Notes under the pieces: model-generated | Told to the model about the DNA's origin: nothing | Seen by the model: only the letters and a program-made list of their open reading frames with translations | Databases searched by the model: none | Program-made: the position numbers and the translations under genes | Shown here: one piece after another, positions 39,680-51,886 of the stretch | How the letters are laid out: each line of letters begins with the position of its first letter | How positions within the stretch are numbered: the first letter of the stretch is position 1 | Source of the DNA: Coccinella septempunctata | Taxonomy: Eukaryota; Arthropoda; Insecta; Coleoptera; Coccinellidae | Assembly: GCF_907165205.1 (NCBI RefSeq) | Contig: NC_058194.1 | Coordinates: forward strand, 868,824-932,823 | Direction: 5' to 3' | Length of the DNA: 64,000 bases

Positions 39680-41340
39680 CCACATAGCATGGGATATTTG
39701 TCAAATATTTATGAAATATTTGTACGCAAGGGTTTTGAATATTTACTAAATATTTCGTTGAAATATTCATGAAATAAAGTTATGTCCAAAGATATTACAC
39801 ACCAAGATGGAGCATCCCTATACTGAATGCATGGAATATTTTATCCGCATAATAAACACTGAATGTTTACAAACAAACGCGGCAATAGTAAACAGAAACC
39901 AGTGGCGTAGTTGAAAAGTTGTAAATAATAATATGTAATATCTTTTATTATAGCGGTGTGAAGAATAGTAATGATGGGTGTATAGGAATTTGATAATTAC
40001 ATCAATTCGTTTGGAAAATAAAATTGTTTGATATAATTTCTCGTTAAATTGAACTGAAATGACCTGAGGCACGAATTGTTTTCGATATAACTCCGAAGTT
40101 TTAAAAGAAATTTTCGTACAAATGGTTATGATATTCCGTAAAAAAATTTCTTTCACTGCTTACAGACCGCCCCTATTCAACCCTGGGATATCAATTCGGG
40201 TTACCAATCTGAAGCACGAAGTTTTTCCGATATATCTCCGAAGTTTTAACGAGAGTCAAAACGAAATATGTATTCACACATATGATTGTCGACTATCCAA
40301 ACTTCATATTCCGTGAAAAAACTTCGGGTCTAAGATTGGTTTCTTCCAAAAAATAAATATTTGTTTAGTATGATCCATAACATTGCCATACATCGAGGTA
40401 TTTCAGGTTTTGGACTAGGCCGTTCGCTTATTGTGTCAAGGGAAATTTTTTGATAAAGGTAGATTTCAAAAAAAAATTGCTAAACCACTGATGTGAGGAA
40501 AAATTTATTTTCTCAATAATTCCAAAAATACAGATTCTATCATGTTGATAGCTAGTATTTCAGTAGAAAATAATGTGATTAGCCCTTCGGCTAACTTCGG
40601 AAAAAACGATTCTTTCAACCAATCGTTGTATGTGGTTCATTGTTTTGGTTCTGATCAAAATATAAACATATAGCTATCTTATTTCGAGGACGTTTTCTCT
40701 CTCACTATACTCTATCTTGGTGTGTAATATCTGTGGTTATGTCCGACTTTTTCTCACATTGAAATGTTTCATGAAATATTTCATATAGATTTTTGAAATA
40801 TTTTCTACAACATTGTGTGAAATCTCTTCTAAAGATCATAGCAATATTACATGGAATATTTACGCAAGATTTCTTCTTATTGAAGCAAATGTTTCCTGAA
40901 ATCTTCCAACGAGGGGTTCTGAAATGTTACGAAATATATTTCTGCGATGTTTGTGTAAAGTTGCTGGAATCTTTCTAGAAATATTTTTGGAAGATTTATA
41001 TGCAATAATAGGAAATATTTCCATAAAAATTTTGAAAATGTTTCGAATTATATTAAGCGTTATCTGACTTGAAATATTTCTGCAATAAAATGCAAAAAAA
41101 TATCTTGCGAATTCTCTGAACAACATTTCGCCAGGGTAGCTGAATAACTTCATAAAATACATGTTCCTGAAGAATTGAGCAATACTTTGAACATATATCT
41201 TCAAAGTAATACCAAATTTTTGAGGATTTGTAAAATACTATTGCTAAATACTGTTCAAAGATCTCGTAAGATATTTTTTTGAGGAACATATACGTATAAG
41301 GTTTTCCTGAAATAGTGTAACACAAGGTTATATTTGTATT
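39680..41340. repeat. AAATATTTC-motif-rich AT region
   Basis: The two halves (39680-39787 and 40745-41340) are dominated by variants of GAAATATTTC, in both orientations because the core is palindromic, spaced about 15-40 bp apart. The pattern is neither a simple tandem repeat nor coding. It may be a single MITE or satellite-like element that was later split by the TIR element 39788-40736. Confidence 0.55.
39788..40736. mobile_element. TIR element, about 950 bp, nested in the AAATATTTC region
   Basis: AGATATTACACACCAAGAT near the left end is inverted near the right end (ATCTTGGTGTGTAATATCT). The direct repeat TTATGTCC occurs at 39780-39787 and 40737-40744. If the terminal CC belongs to the TIR instead, the duplication is the 6-bp TTATGT. 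Internally a block of about 45 bp containing GAAGCACGAA and CTCCGAAGTTTTAA is partly duplicated (about 40060-40115 and 40205-40255). No transposase was found. The superfamily is uncertain (hAT or P by TSD length). Confidence 0.7.
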
Positions 41341-41371
41341 GAATAGATCAAAATCAGTTGAAAAAATTTAT

Positions 41372-43439
41372 TCATTTTCCATTAACTACATTAAAATATG
41401 TATCAATATACACGAAACCTTTATCTTCGTCATCAGGATCTGCAGATAATTGAAACGGAAATTGTCGTTGGCTACTGGCATTCCTGGAATAAATATATTT
41501 TTATGATTTTCAGAAACAGAAAGTTCCATATTTTGTCAATTTAGGGTCATGAAAGTCCTTCTATGAAGAATTATGGCAAAATTGGAGGAAAAGTAATTAA
41601 TATGTACTTTTCAGAAAATTAATTGAGCAGCAGAAAATACGGGGTCTTTGTTAAAGATTGTTGCATAGCATTTGGCTTCGAATGATGCTCCTTACTAGAG
41701 GGTTTTGAACTGAATAACATCATAGAATTTCGAAATTGACGCCAACTGGTGTAAAAATTATTTATAAAGAACCTGTCAGTACTAGATGATACTACATTGG
41801 TGGTATGGAATATTTATAGTACTGAAAAGATACACACTACTGAAATAAGTTTTCTTCAACTTGTCTAATTCCTGATCGGTGTGATTTTTGCTATTAGAAC
41901 AAATAGATGTTAACAGAAGATTATATAGTGCAAGTCTCTAACTTTCAACAAATTCGGTAAATCGAAGGCAGTTTTTTTGTTGTAAATATGCCCGGACAGA
42001 GCGATCGGTAGTTTAAGTTGCGCTATGTTTCATTCAGAAAAATGTTGTAGAGCGTGACCTTAATTTCAGACATGACGTCAGTGATGATTTTTTCAAAGGA
42101 CAATTCTAATTTTTTATGCCTACTCTTAAGTTACACATACGCACCCAAATATTAACTTTTTATTTCATATTCTTTTGTTCGATCTTTCAACAAACGTTGT
42201 GACCCACAGAACGACAAACTAATGAATATCCTCGTTAATGTTCGCTGCTACTCTCATCAATAAGTTTTATTCAACTTTTTATTTGACAGAAAACGATTAT
42301 CAAGAACCTCGTGACATTAAATTTTTGAAATAACCGAGTTATTTCTTCGAGTTAAATCAGATTCCCTCGTTTTCGAATTAGTCGATGTTTGTCGAATATC
42401 TTTTCAACGACAAGAAATAAGACTTTGATATTTGGTACATACTTGAGTGTAACTTGATAAAACATTCAGAAATGGACTTGAAAAATCGAGAGGATAACCA
42501 CTATGTGAAAAATGTAGGTACATTGATTTCGGAAATCAAGATGATTTCGGGATTTCGGATGATGATTTCGGTCTTCACAAGTACATCGATTTCGGAAGTG
42601 GTTACTCCCTCGGAAAAAATTAAAAAAAATTCGATAATGTATCAAATTACAGTATAATATTCCTTCACTTAAGAAAGCGCCATTTAAAAATACTAATCAA
42701 CCTGTGCTAGTATATTTACAACAAAAAAACTGCCCTTTTTTACAGAATTTGTTTGAAGTTAGACTCTCACACTCTATAAAGGAAGTCATTATTTACAAAA
42801 CAATAAAAGCCCTAAAAAAATTCACATCGCCAGAACAATTTTAGTGCAGATTCTATTTTGACAGCAACTCGCACAGCAAGTAGTCGTGAAAAGAAACACA
42901 AATTCATTCTATTCTGAGAGTGAACTGAAGAAAAGCAAAAAATCTCAGGATATGAAAAAATTAACTCACTTTTTATTTCGTCCACCATCTGAAGTCATCC
43001 AACCATATCCGTATGGGTAACACTTATTATTTCGGCATCTGTCATTCTGTCGCTTCTTCATATTTTGTCCTTACACCAAAAGCTACTGCAAAACATTCAT
43101 AGTATGAAGTATGATATAACTTCAATCATATGATCCATAAAACATGGAATTCATTTTCTCCCAATCACATGTTAAAATACATATTATAAAAAGAATAAGG
43201 ATTAATTCGAAAATTCCATTAGAAAAGATTTAACCTCTCGTTCAACCTGGTTGTGGTAAGGTAAGACCTAAGGTGAAACAGTTGAATTGTGATGAAAAAT
43301 AATAAAAATATTTCGGTGACATTATGGCACAAATGGATATATTTAATAACACGTGTAAGTAGATGGAAAACGTTAAAGAGGAAATAAGTTACTTACCAAG
43401 AATCAAGTGGTAATCATACTGGAATTTATTTCGTTCCAT
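41372..43439 (-). CDS. Candidate small three-exon gene (hypothetical)
   Basis: Three minus-strand exons fit together in phase. Exon 1 is 43439-43397: MERNKFQYDYHLIL plus one base, donor GTAAGTAAC, ATG in good context (GATATGG). Exon 2 is 43069-42970: GQNMKKRQNDRCRNNK, CYPYGYGWMTSDGG, then RNK plus two bases, acceptor GTAAG, donor GTGAGTT. Exon 3 is 41483-41372: completes K, then NASSQRQFPFQLSADPDDED, KGFVYIDTYFNVVNGK and TGA, acceptor ATTCCAG, with AATAAA directly after the stop. The predicted product is about 84 residues, basic then acidic, without a known domain. Weak points: the exon 2 acceptor is AAG with a better CAG 17 nt upstream, and the exon 2 frame also stops at once if the donor is unused. 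No function is proposed. Confidence 0.35.
41486..42960. other. AT-rich non-coding stretch
   Basis: It lies between the candidate exons. I see no TIR pair, retrotransposon motif or long ORF. A GATTTCGG motif recurs several times at about 42525-42600. Confidence 0.3.
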
Positions 43440-43680
43440 ATCAATACACACGTTAGTCTCACACAAACACACAAAACGATCGGGAAAACGCGCAAACGAC
43501 AAAATCAAAATGGCACCAATGAATGCTTCCTTGTTCGGCTTGCGCTTCTTCGAATGAAACCCAAATCTCACGTACTGTCGTTTCTCGTTTCTGCACTGAG
43601 CAGCTGGCTAGAGTGGCTAATGATCAGCGTTGCCGGGTCCAGAAATTTTATTCCCCAGTATACGGTATCCAGAGTAGAGT
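43440..43680 (-). promoter_or_regulatory. Possible 5' UTR/promoter of the candidate small gene
   Basis: This stretch upstream of the putative start codon is richer in GC and CpG than its neighbours and free of recognisable repeats. A GCTCAGTGCAG initiator-like site lies near 43597. The in-frame codons upstream of the ATG are open, but no earlier ATG exists. Confidence 0.25.
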
Positions 43681-44080
43681 AAATCTTTACTATGTTGAAT
43701 TACCTAGATTCTAGATTTTTATTTTTATCAAGCCTTGAGAAGAACGGATAGAGAATATCGACTTCTGAAAGTAGTTCTTGTTGAGTTCATTTGTATCCAA
43801 AGAATAAAATAAATAAAGTCAGTTCCTAAAGACAATATGATTAAGAATAATTCATCTACTTCACAAATTATTTATTACTTATAATGATTGAATGCCGGTT
43901 ATACAGTTACAGATAAAAGCTGAATCCAACGTTGAACCCAATTCAACTGACTGCCTGACAATGACAAAATAGAACTGAACTGTCCAAAATTACAATGGAT
44001 TCAACTTTGAACTCGGTTTGAACCTGAACTGTAGAATGTAAAACCGTGGCTTAGAGTAATTGAAGATAGTGTAATATATG

Positions 44081-44186
44081 TGTAATCATGCACGTGGTGA
44101 TAGTTAACGACTGTTTTTATTTCATAGAAGTGACAGGTCATAGACATATCATAGAAAACAACAGATTTTGATATCATCTCTTAACA
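44081..44186 (-). repeat. Copia B 3' LTR
   Basis: 106 bp, TGTTAAGAG...GATTACA on the minus strand, identical to the 5' LTR. The polypurine tract AGTGGGGG lies at 44187-44194. Confidence 0.93.
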
Positions 44187-44264
44187 CCCCCACTATATCA
44201 AAATAAACAACAATAATAATACCCATTAATGTATGTACCCCTACAAAAAAATACATACTTAAAT

Positions 44265-45628
44265 CTACTTTTGAAGTATCCCTAGCGTTTTCATAAACTT
44301 GTAATGTTTGCTACCTGGTAACCCTTTAGTTAGTAAGTCAGCAGGCATACTATCAGTTGGAAGGTATTCCGTTTGAATCTTGTTATTATTAATTACATCT
44401 CTAATGAAATTATATCTGACATCAATGTGTTTTGAGCGCTTATGAGACACATGATTAGTGGCCAATTTTAAAGCGCTCTGATTATCGATATACAATACAA
44501 CTTTTGTGAAAAATCCTGTCAATTCACATTCTAAATTTTGTAAGTAAATAGCTTCACGACGTGCCTCTGACAAAGCCATATATTCAGCGTCACAGGTACT
44601 TAAAGCTACTGTTTTTTGCTTCTTACTTTCCCAAGAAACTGCAGATCCAGATTTTGTGAAGCAAAATCCAGTATAGGATCTTCGGTCAACGGCATCACTA
44701 GCCCAATCTGCATCTACAAATCCTACTAGTTCTGCACCTTCTTTGAAATATCTTAAACCAAAATTTCTTGTTTTTGACAAATATTTTAAAATCCTTTTAG
44801 CATAATTCCAGTGAACATAAGAGTATGAATTATTGAATTGACTCAAATAGCTAACTGAGTAAGCAATATCTGGACGTGTCGAAACAGATAAATACATCAG
44901 GCCTTTGATAAGGCAAGTGATCTTGACAAACATCACTCTTTTCTATATTAAGTTTACATTCTATAGGGGTATCAGCTGTATTACAATCAGACATATTGAA
45001 CGTTTGTAATAATTGTTCAATATAATGCTCCTGATCTACTGTAATTACATTTGAATATTTGTTTATATTGATTCTCATACCTAAATACTGTTTGACCTGA
45101 CCAAGATTTTTAATTTTGAAATTTTTACTCAAAGCTTCTATCAGAAAATTGGTCTCCTGTTTGTTATTTGAAAAAATAATAAAATCATCAACATAAACAC
45201 CTATAATAGTTTTTGTATTATTACGATGACTTTTAAAAAATACACAAGGTTCCAAATTGCTCTTATTGAATCCTAAATTACATAAAGTTTCTTCTACTCT
45301 TTGATACCAAGCTAGTGAAGATTGTTTCAGGCCATATACAGCCTTTTTTTAATTTCAGTACTTTATCTGAAACATTTATAGGGAAACCTTCTGGCAAATG
45401 CATAAAAATGCTTTCTTTTAAATAGCCATTTAGAAAAGCTGTAGTGACATCAAGATGAGTAATGTCCATGTCAAATTGTGCACTTAATGCTAACAATAGT
45501 CTTAGAGTTGAATGTCTTATGACCGGAGAAAAGGTTTCCTCATAGTCTATACCAGCTTTTTGAGTGAAACCTTTTGCAACGAGTCTGGCACGATACCGCA
45601 CTTTATAATCGTATTTCTTTTTCAACAC
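44265..45628 (-). pseudogene. Copia B RT and RNase H
   Basis: Three overlapping frames. 45628-45345 has RT motifs (RYRARLVAKGFTQKAGIDY, ITHLDVTTAFLNGYLKE). A poly-A run near 45350 shifts the frame. 45255-44920 carries the catalytic box IIGVYVDDFIIFS and LGQVKQYLGM. Another shift near 44930 leads to 44936-44265 with YLSVSTRPDIAYSV, RNase H (FVDADWASDAVDRRSYTG, STCDAEYMALSE, YIDNQSALKLA) and the terminal MPADLLTKGL. Two frame changes plus the upstream TAG make it non-functional as read. Both shifts lie in or near homopolymers, so sequencing error is an alternative. Confidence 0.88.
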
Positions 45629-48193
45629 CTACTTGCACTGCACTATATTTGTATTAGCTGGAATATCAGCTATCTCCCATACTTGATTGTCCTCGAATGA
45701 CTGCAGCTCCTCCGCTATCGCCTGCAACCATTGCTCCTTCTCTGGACCGCTGATAGCCTCCGCATATGTCAATTCATCTTCTCCTATGGGTGCAGTGCAA
45801 ATGTTTGCAAAACCATATCTTGAAGGTTTCGTTCTATTCCGCTTTTCTCTGTTTTCTCGAACTGTCTCCATCTCCTCCTGTACCGCTCCGTCTTCTTCTT
45901 CCAGTATTGGCTGTCTTACTGTTGAAGCTTCTGAAGATATGCTAACATCTTCTTTCAGTATTGGCTGTCCTACTGTTGAAGGTATGCTAGCATCTTCTTC
46001 ATCGTCGGATTGACTCGAGGTTGATTGGTTCAAAGGTCCCAATTTAATCACAGATTCCTCCAATAACTCCCCCACTGAATCTGTGCATTCTACAGGAAAA
46101 TGAACAGTCTGTTCTTTCCTTATGTTTTCATAAATCAGAACATCTCTACTGGTTGTAACTTGATTCTTTACGGGATCATAAATCCTGTAACCTTTAATGT
46201 TGTCACAGAATCCAACCAAGATGTGTTTCTTTGATTTTCGATCCCATTTTGTTCTTTTCTCTTTTGGTATGTGAACCATAACTGAACTTCCAAATATTCT
46301 TATATGTTGTAAATTTGGTTTTTTGCCTGTCCAAACTTCATATGGAGTCTTTTCAATGCCTGAAGCTACAGACCTATTTTTAAGATAAACAGCTGTATTG
46401 GCAGCTTCTGCCCAGAATTTCTTGTCTAGGTTTGCTTCAAATATTAGGCACCTTGCCCTCTCCACAATAGTTCTATTTGACCTCTCACTTAGTCCATTTT
46501 GTTCTGGCGTATAAGGATTTGTTCTTTGATGAACAATACCAGCATTCTTCAAGTATTCTTCGAAAATACTGCTACAATATTCACGACCATTGTCGGTTCT
46601 TAGGATTTTTATTTTCCTGTTTTGAAAATTCTCCACCATTGATTTGAATTCTTTAAAATATTTCAATACTTCACTCTTTGCCTTCATGAAGTAAATAAAG
46701 GTCATTTTGCTATAACCATCAATAAATAGGACGAAATAGCGTGCACCACCTATCGACTGTTTCTCCATCGGGCCACAGATATCAGAATGGATAATTTCTA
46801 AAATTTCAGTGGCTCGTGATCCAGGGGAAAAAGGTAGTCTCGTTTGCTTACCTTCGCAACATATCTCACAGCTGGACTTGCTTGTGCTAAATGGATCTGG
46901 ATATTCCATACCTTCTACTAATCCATGAATCTTCATCCTGTTCATATCATTACTGTTTATATGTCCAAGTCGACGATGCCATGTTTCGCCATCAATAGTA
47001 GAGGTTAACAAACAATTCTTCGTCTGTAAATTCAATTTGTAAACACCATTAACCAGATCTGCGTCTGCAACCAAATCACCTGATTTGTTTCGAATAAGGC
47101 ACTTATTTGGTTCGAAAAAGACGCTGTTTCCGTTCTTTATCAATTCACTGACTGACAATAGGTTAGTTGTGAGACTGGGTACACACAATACATTCTTCAC
47201 AGTTATGTGATAATTGTGATTTGTTGTGATGTCTACATCTCCTATACATCGAACGGGAACTTTCTTGTTATTGGCAACGATGATTTCTGGAAAATTCGAA
47301 GAGTATGACGGATTTTTCATCCAACTTTCATTCGTACACATGTGTTGACTTGCACCTGAGTCTATGTAAAAATCACCTTTGTTGAATTTGCCACTGAGAA
47401 ATACAGCACTGAAAGCGTGATTTTGTTTCTTCTTATCAGCTTTCTCGTTTAAAATTGGACACTGATTACGATAATGTCCAATGTCTTTGCATTTGTAACA
47501 TTTTATTTTCATACTTCTGACAGCTGAGTTTGATGCATGGCTTGACGTTGACGTCGACGGCGCATTGAAGTTGACATTTCTGCCAGTGTCGCCACCTTTA
47601 GCGATTTTCTTTTTATGCCAATTTCTCGATGAGAATAATGCTCCGTTGCATTCCGTTTCTGTTTCCATATCCAATAATTTGGTTTTGATGGAATCGGCAG
47701 TAATATGAAGTGAGGAATGTTCGATAGCCATTATCATGGGCATAAATCGCTCTGGAAATCCGGCCAGCAACAATGAACCAACCCATTCGTCGTTGATAGC
47801 GAATCCTGTTCCGCTTAAACGTTGAGAAGTTTCAACTATTTGTGTCACATAATTCGTCATATTCTCACAGTTTTCCAATCGTATAGAAATGATGTGACGA
47901 AGCAAAGTAATCCTCGAAAATCCTGAATCGTCGAACAAAGCACGTAGTTTCTTCCACAATTCGTTCGTGGTCTTTGTGTCCTTTATGTGCGCAAATAATG
48001 ATCAATCAATCGTCAAAATTAATTTAGCTCGTGCTTTAGCATCAGCTGCTGCTGCCGCGCCTTCAGTTCCTTCCTGCTTCAGGTATTTGTCTGCACCTTC
48101 TAGCACCAACAAATTTTCCACAGCGAACGCCCAATCATCGAAGTTTTCGCGTCCTTTCAGCCTCGGAATATTTGTCATATAGTTGGAACCCAT
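45629..48193 (-). pseudogene. Copia B Gag, protease, integrase and start of RT
   Basis: Starts at ATG 48193 (MGSNYMTNIPRLKGRENFDDW, a copia Gag start). A TGA at 48004-48002 interrupts Gag after KLILTID; the frame continues from there to 45629. Domains: Gag helices (WKKLRALFDDSGFSRITLLRHI, YVTQIVETSQRLSG), zinc knuckle CYKCKDIGHYRNQC, protease FYIDSGASQHM, pre-integrase WHRRLGHINSND with CEICCEGKQTR, integrase core HSDICGPM, RTDNGREY and the PEQNGLSERSNRTIVERA Glu block, and an acidic linker. RT begins EWLQAIAEELQSFEDNQVWEI. The frame ends at a TAG where the family has the Trp of KWVLKKK. Everything upstream except Gag is intact. Confidence 0.9.
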
Positions 48194-48269
48194 TTTCTCG
48201 CGAAAAAAATACGAAAAAACTCAACTTTAAACGATATTTTCGGCAAATTAAGGGAAGCGGCCCATAACC

Positions 48270-48375
48270 TGTAATCATGCACGTGGTGATAGTTAACGAC
48301 TGTTTTTATTTCATAGAAGTGACAGGTCATAGACATATCATAGAAAACAACAGATTTTGATATCATCTCTTAACA
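48270..48375 (-). repeat. Copia B 5' LTR
   Basis: 106 bp, identical to the 3' LTR. It is followed on the minus strand by a GGTTATGGGCC primer-binding site, complementary to the internal region of initiator tRNA-Met as in Drosophila copia. The LTR is unusually short. Confidence 0.93.
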
Positions 48376-48380
48376 ATATG

Positions 48381-50649
48381 AAATAGAACAGATTTCTGGA
48401 CATCGGAAAATACAATGAGTATAGAATATAACCCATATATTTGAATAGCTCTTTCAATAGCATCCAATAATTTTAGTCGTCTTTTGTCTCGAGTCATTTG
48501 AGTAAAACTTCTTATCTTATACTGTCACTATTTCTTCGGTCTCCATATCCATATGCGAGAGGATGGCATAATTATTCATTTCCTCGCAAAATACTGCTTG
48601 ACTTGCCCAAGTTATTGAATACTTTCATGACCTCTGTACTAATGCAAATTTATTCAACACTCTTAGTGGAAAAACCACTGAGACATCCAAAGAATGAAAG
48701 AATAGAGATTTAATCTTTGAATATACCTATATTAACTAGAACTAAAATCAAAGAGACCTCTTTGGTAAAATAATTTTTCAAATTGTATTACGTCCGCATA
48801 CACAACACCTAATTTTTCCACCACATTTTTAGTTCGAACACCATGTTTACTTCGGACATTATGGTGCCAGCAACTCAAAAATTCATTTTTGAAAAGATAT
48901 ATGTAATTTAAATTCAAAATAGAATATAATTTTTCAATCATATTTGACAATCAGCTGTTTATGACAGCAGAGAACACAACACGTCATGTGAGAATGTAGG
49001 AAGGAGTGGGGATTATCGCTGGCGACACTACGAAGCTCTAAGAACTAGGCTTTCCTCGGTGTTCGCTTCGGTCGTGTACAAATATGTAGATGGTGTTATT
49101 ATATGTTTGCCGATACGAGATATCGGTATATCGGCACGTAATTGTCCGTGCAATCGTATCCGCAAAAAAAGTGATATCGTTCTATCACTAATTAACCCCC
49201 GGTTTTATAAAACTTCGTTGATTCGAGAATCAAATGATGGACCGTCTGTAGTATGTATCAGTATAAACAACCTGTATATTTTCATACGTGAGACGGCAAG
49301 GTCTGTAAAACCTTACATCATTATTAGAAACGTGCCTCAGATAGAACTGATCTTGAGATAACACGTAATCTGTATCTGTATGTTTGTAACCATTATTGTC
49401 ATTCATATTTATCAATTCATGATGTATTATAAGCACGTAAACAATGTATGAATAATATATAGCATTTGGCTAAGAGATTCCATTGAGTGTATGTATTCAT
49501 TCATTGAATTACATCATACAATTGTCGATTCGATCTGAATCTGAGTTATACCGTCTGTTCCGATATTCCTGAACACTACTGTCAGTATTTCAGAGACGAT
49601 GCCTATTGGGCCCAGCCGTTCGAGTTCTATTGTTATTCAATTGCGGGCCAGTAAAACCAGCAATATCGGAACAGGCCAATAGTCTGTGATCCGTTCAACA
49701 TGCCTTAGGAAATAAACACCCTTTGATGAGTCTGCCGACTATTATTCGTCATCCCTCCACTGCATATACTATTGGCCGAACCTACCCTAGCTGGGTACAT
49801 CACACGTCAAATATGATTCCCGACCAAAGGAGATTTGGGCTTCATAAAGCAAACTCATCGTATCAAATCAAAAAGGTTGACAAAGTTGCATATTCCGTGA
49901 TTTTTTTAAAATATTTTCTAGTGTAATCTGTTTTTTTTTTTCAAATTTCAGTGATCGGACATCCAATGACGCATGTTTTCTTTAGTTCGGAATTTTCAGA
50001 ATTTAGTCCTTTCTTTTAATAGAATGGGTGTTTGTGCATGGAATAATTATATTGTACGAGAGAAGTAGTGTTGCTTTTCTACCAAATCGTAATGGGTTAC
50101 GATTTGGTATGTTGGAACGTAGATACAACCACAGTTGTAGCTTGATACTAAAAAAGTACCAAAAAAAGTTGACTTGAACTTTCCTCTGAATCCCAATCGA
50201 TTTCTTGCAGGAGTAGAATATAAAAGCACTAATGGAATGTGTGCACTGATACTACAAAGAGCGCTTTGTATTATACTTGTGTATTGATCGATCAGTAGCA
50301 CAATGGCTCAAACATTTAGAGAATACGAAGAGAACAGCACAGCAGTGTAGACACGTCCTGTATATTAGAATAATATATCCTATTCTGATCGATGGAAAGA
50401 GTACAAGAAGATTCTTTTGAATAATTTACAATTCTTCTTAATGACTCAAGAAAATACACAGAACAGAGGAAGAAATTTTCTCTTGTACTCAACAGTCATG
50501 AGTTTCTTCATTAAAATGAAGAGACTACAGATCAATCAATATTCATTTAATTTCATTTCATTTTGAAATTTGATGAAAATCAACTCAAGTTGCAACCACA
50601 AGTCATAAAAGGTTTTACAATGTATATAAAGTTCATATTGATTAAAATA
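48381..50649. other. Stretch without recognisable gene
   Basis: Only short frames without motifs. Near 49551-49671 a CTGTTCCGATATT segment has an inverted partner (AATATCGGAACAG), a possible small hairpin element. No coding similarity was recognised. Confidence 0.3.
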
Positions 50650-51510
50650 AAGGGTGTCCCAAAATTAACACAAGTTTTGAATTAAATAGAAAACACAATT
50701 TTGAGTCTTTTGATTGTAATTGTTTTGTTGAATCATAAAGTACAGACTATAGGGTTATTTATGTAATAACTCATTGTGCAAATGGCGTCCACGGCTTTGC
50801 ATACACATTCGCTCTCGTTCGTAGAAATTTTCCATGGCTATTCTCCATGAATGTGGCCGAACTTCGTTACTCCAACGTTGAATTACCTTCTTTAATATGA
50901 GCGTGGTTGTGGGCTTGTTGACATAGACCTGTGATTAAAAAAAAAACCCATAAAAAATCTAATGGTTTTAAATACCACGATCTAATGGGATCACCGAAAC
51001 GAGAGAGTACTCGAACTGGAAATGTCTAATGCAGTCATTGCTGTATGGCATGTGGCACCGCCTTGTTGGAACCAGATATTGGCCACATCAATACCATCCA
51101 ATTTTAGCAAAGCAACTGTGTTATCATGTCGCAATATTGAGCACCAGTAACAGTCACTGCTTGCCAGCCTCATTTTCAAATGAGTATGTTCCAATTATGC
51201 TTCCAGCCCACAATGCACATCAAACAGTGACACGTTGTGGATGCATTTGTTTTTCGATCATCACATATGGGTTCTCGGAATCTATATTCCAACCATATTT
51301 TGTATGGAATTTTCGAACTGCGTCCGCCAAGCTTTCATTATTTTTGAATTATTGTTTAATAATGAAGACACGCTGTTCCGTCGTGTAGCGCTCCATTTTT
51401 ACTATCCCTAAACTGTTGCCTTTTGATTTGTTTTTTTTTTAAGAGTTGTCAACACTTAAATGCATGAATGGCGGCAAATTCAAATCTTGCGTTAATTTCG
51501 GGACAGCCTG
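50650..51510 (-). mobile_element. Decayed mariner-type transposon, TA target site
   Basis: Left end AAGGGTGTCCCAAAATTAAC and right end, read inward, CAGGCTGTCCCGAAATTAAC form TIRs of about 25 bp, flanked by TA (50648-50649 and 51511-51512). 861 bp is shorter than a full mariner. The transposase (minus strand) is deleted and full of stops. It is not related closely to the fold-back element at 5736. Confidence 0.82.
50700..51395 (-). pseudogene. Mariner-type transposase pseudogene
   Basis: ATG at 51395 (MERYTTEQRVFIIKQ, then a stop, FKNNESLADAVRKFHTKYG) is the N-terminal HTH. The sequence then jumps to the catalytic region (MHPQRVTV with a stop for Trp, CALWAGSIIGTYSFEN). This is followed by WFQQGGATCHTA, where the family normally has QQDGA, so the catalytic Asp is changed to Gly. 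The third catalytic region and the C-terminus are fragmentary. Only one 67-codon open piece (51194-50991) remains. Confidence 0.75.
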
Positions 51511-51886
51511 TATAATAATGATTGCTTCAGTAGGTACTTTTAATGAAGTAACATTACGTTTATCGAGTTTTTGAGTATTTTCAACAGTAGAGTTCTATAC
51601 TTTCATCAGAGTTCTGAAACTTTTGTGATTAAAGTTGAAATGAAGTTAAAAGAACACAATGTTTACTCTACAACCTCATTTGAAGATGGACTATACTTTA
51701 CTCCAAACAAGTAAACTACAGCAACTAGCAAAAATTGAGAAATGCAGAAGTATTTGGTTATCCACATTTCATTCATCAATGTATACTGTATAGCTTCAAA
51801 ACTCGCGTAACCCCCTTGTAAAATTCATAGCAGGATTACATTTTGAGGTCCAATCTTTGCTAATGCAATATGAAGTTCAAGTTTAA

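Larger units (their letters stand above)
44081..48375 (-). mobile_element. Copia-type LTR retrotransposon B with identical LTRs
   Basis: Two 106-bp LTRs (44081-44186 and 48270-48375) are identical base for base, end TG...CA and are flanked by the duplication ATATG (44076-44080 and 48376-48380). On the minus strand the 5' LTR is followed by GGTTATGGGCC (half-tRNA-iMet type primer site, 48269-48259), and the 3' LTR is preceded by AGTGGGGG. At 4295 bp it has full copia domain content, but two stop codons and at least two frameshifts interrupt it. Confidence 0.95.

Noticed and set aside
41053..41325. 90-codon and overlapping 114-codon minus-strand frames
   Set aside because: They are translations of the AAATATTTC-motif region and rich in Ile/Phe/Tyr, with no domain.
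39680..41340. CRISPR-like repeat-spacer array
   Set aside because: Motifs are short, palindromic and irregularly spaced, and the genome is eukaryotic.
48732..48950. 72-codon minus-strand frame considered as an exon
   Set aside because: No convincing acceptor and donor pair and no recognised domain.
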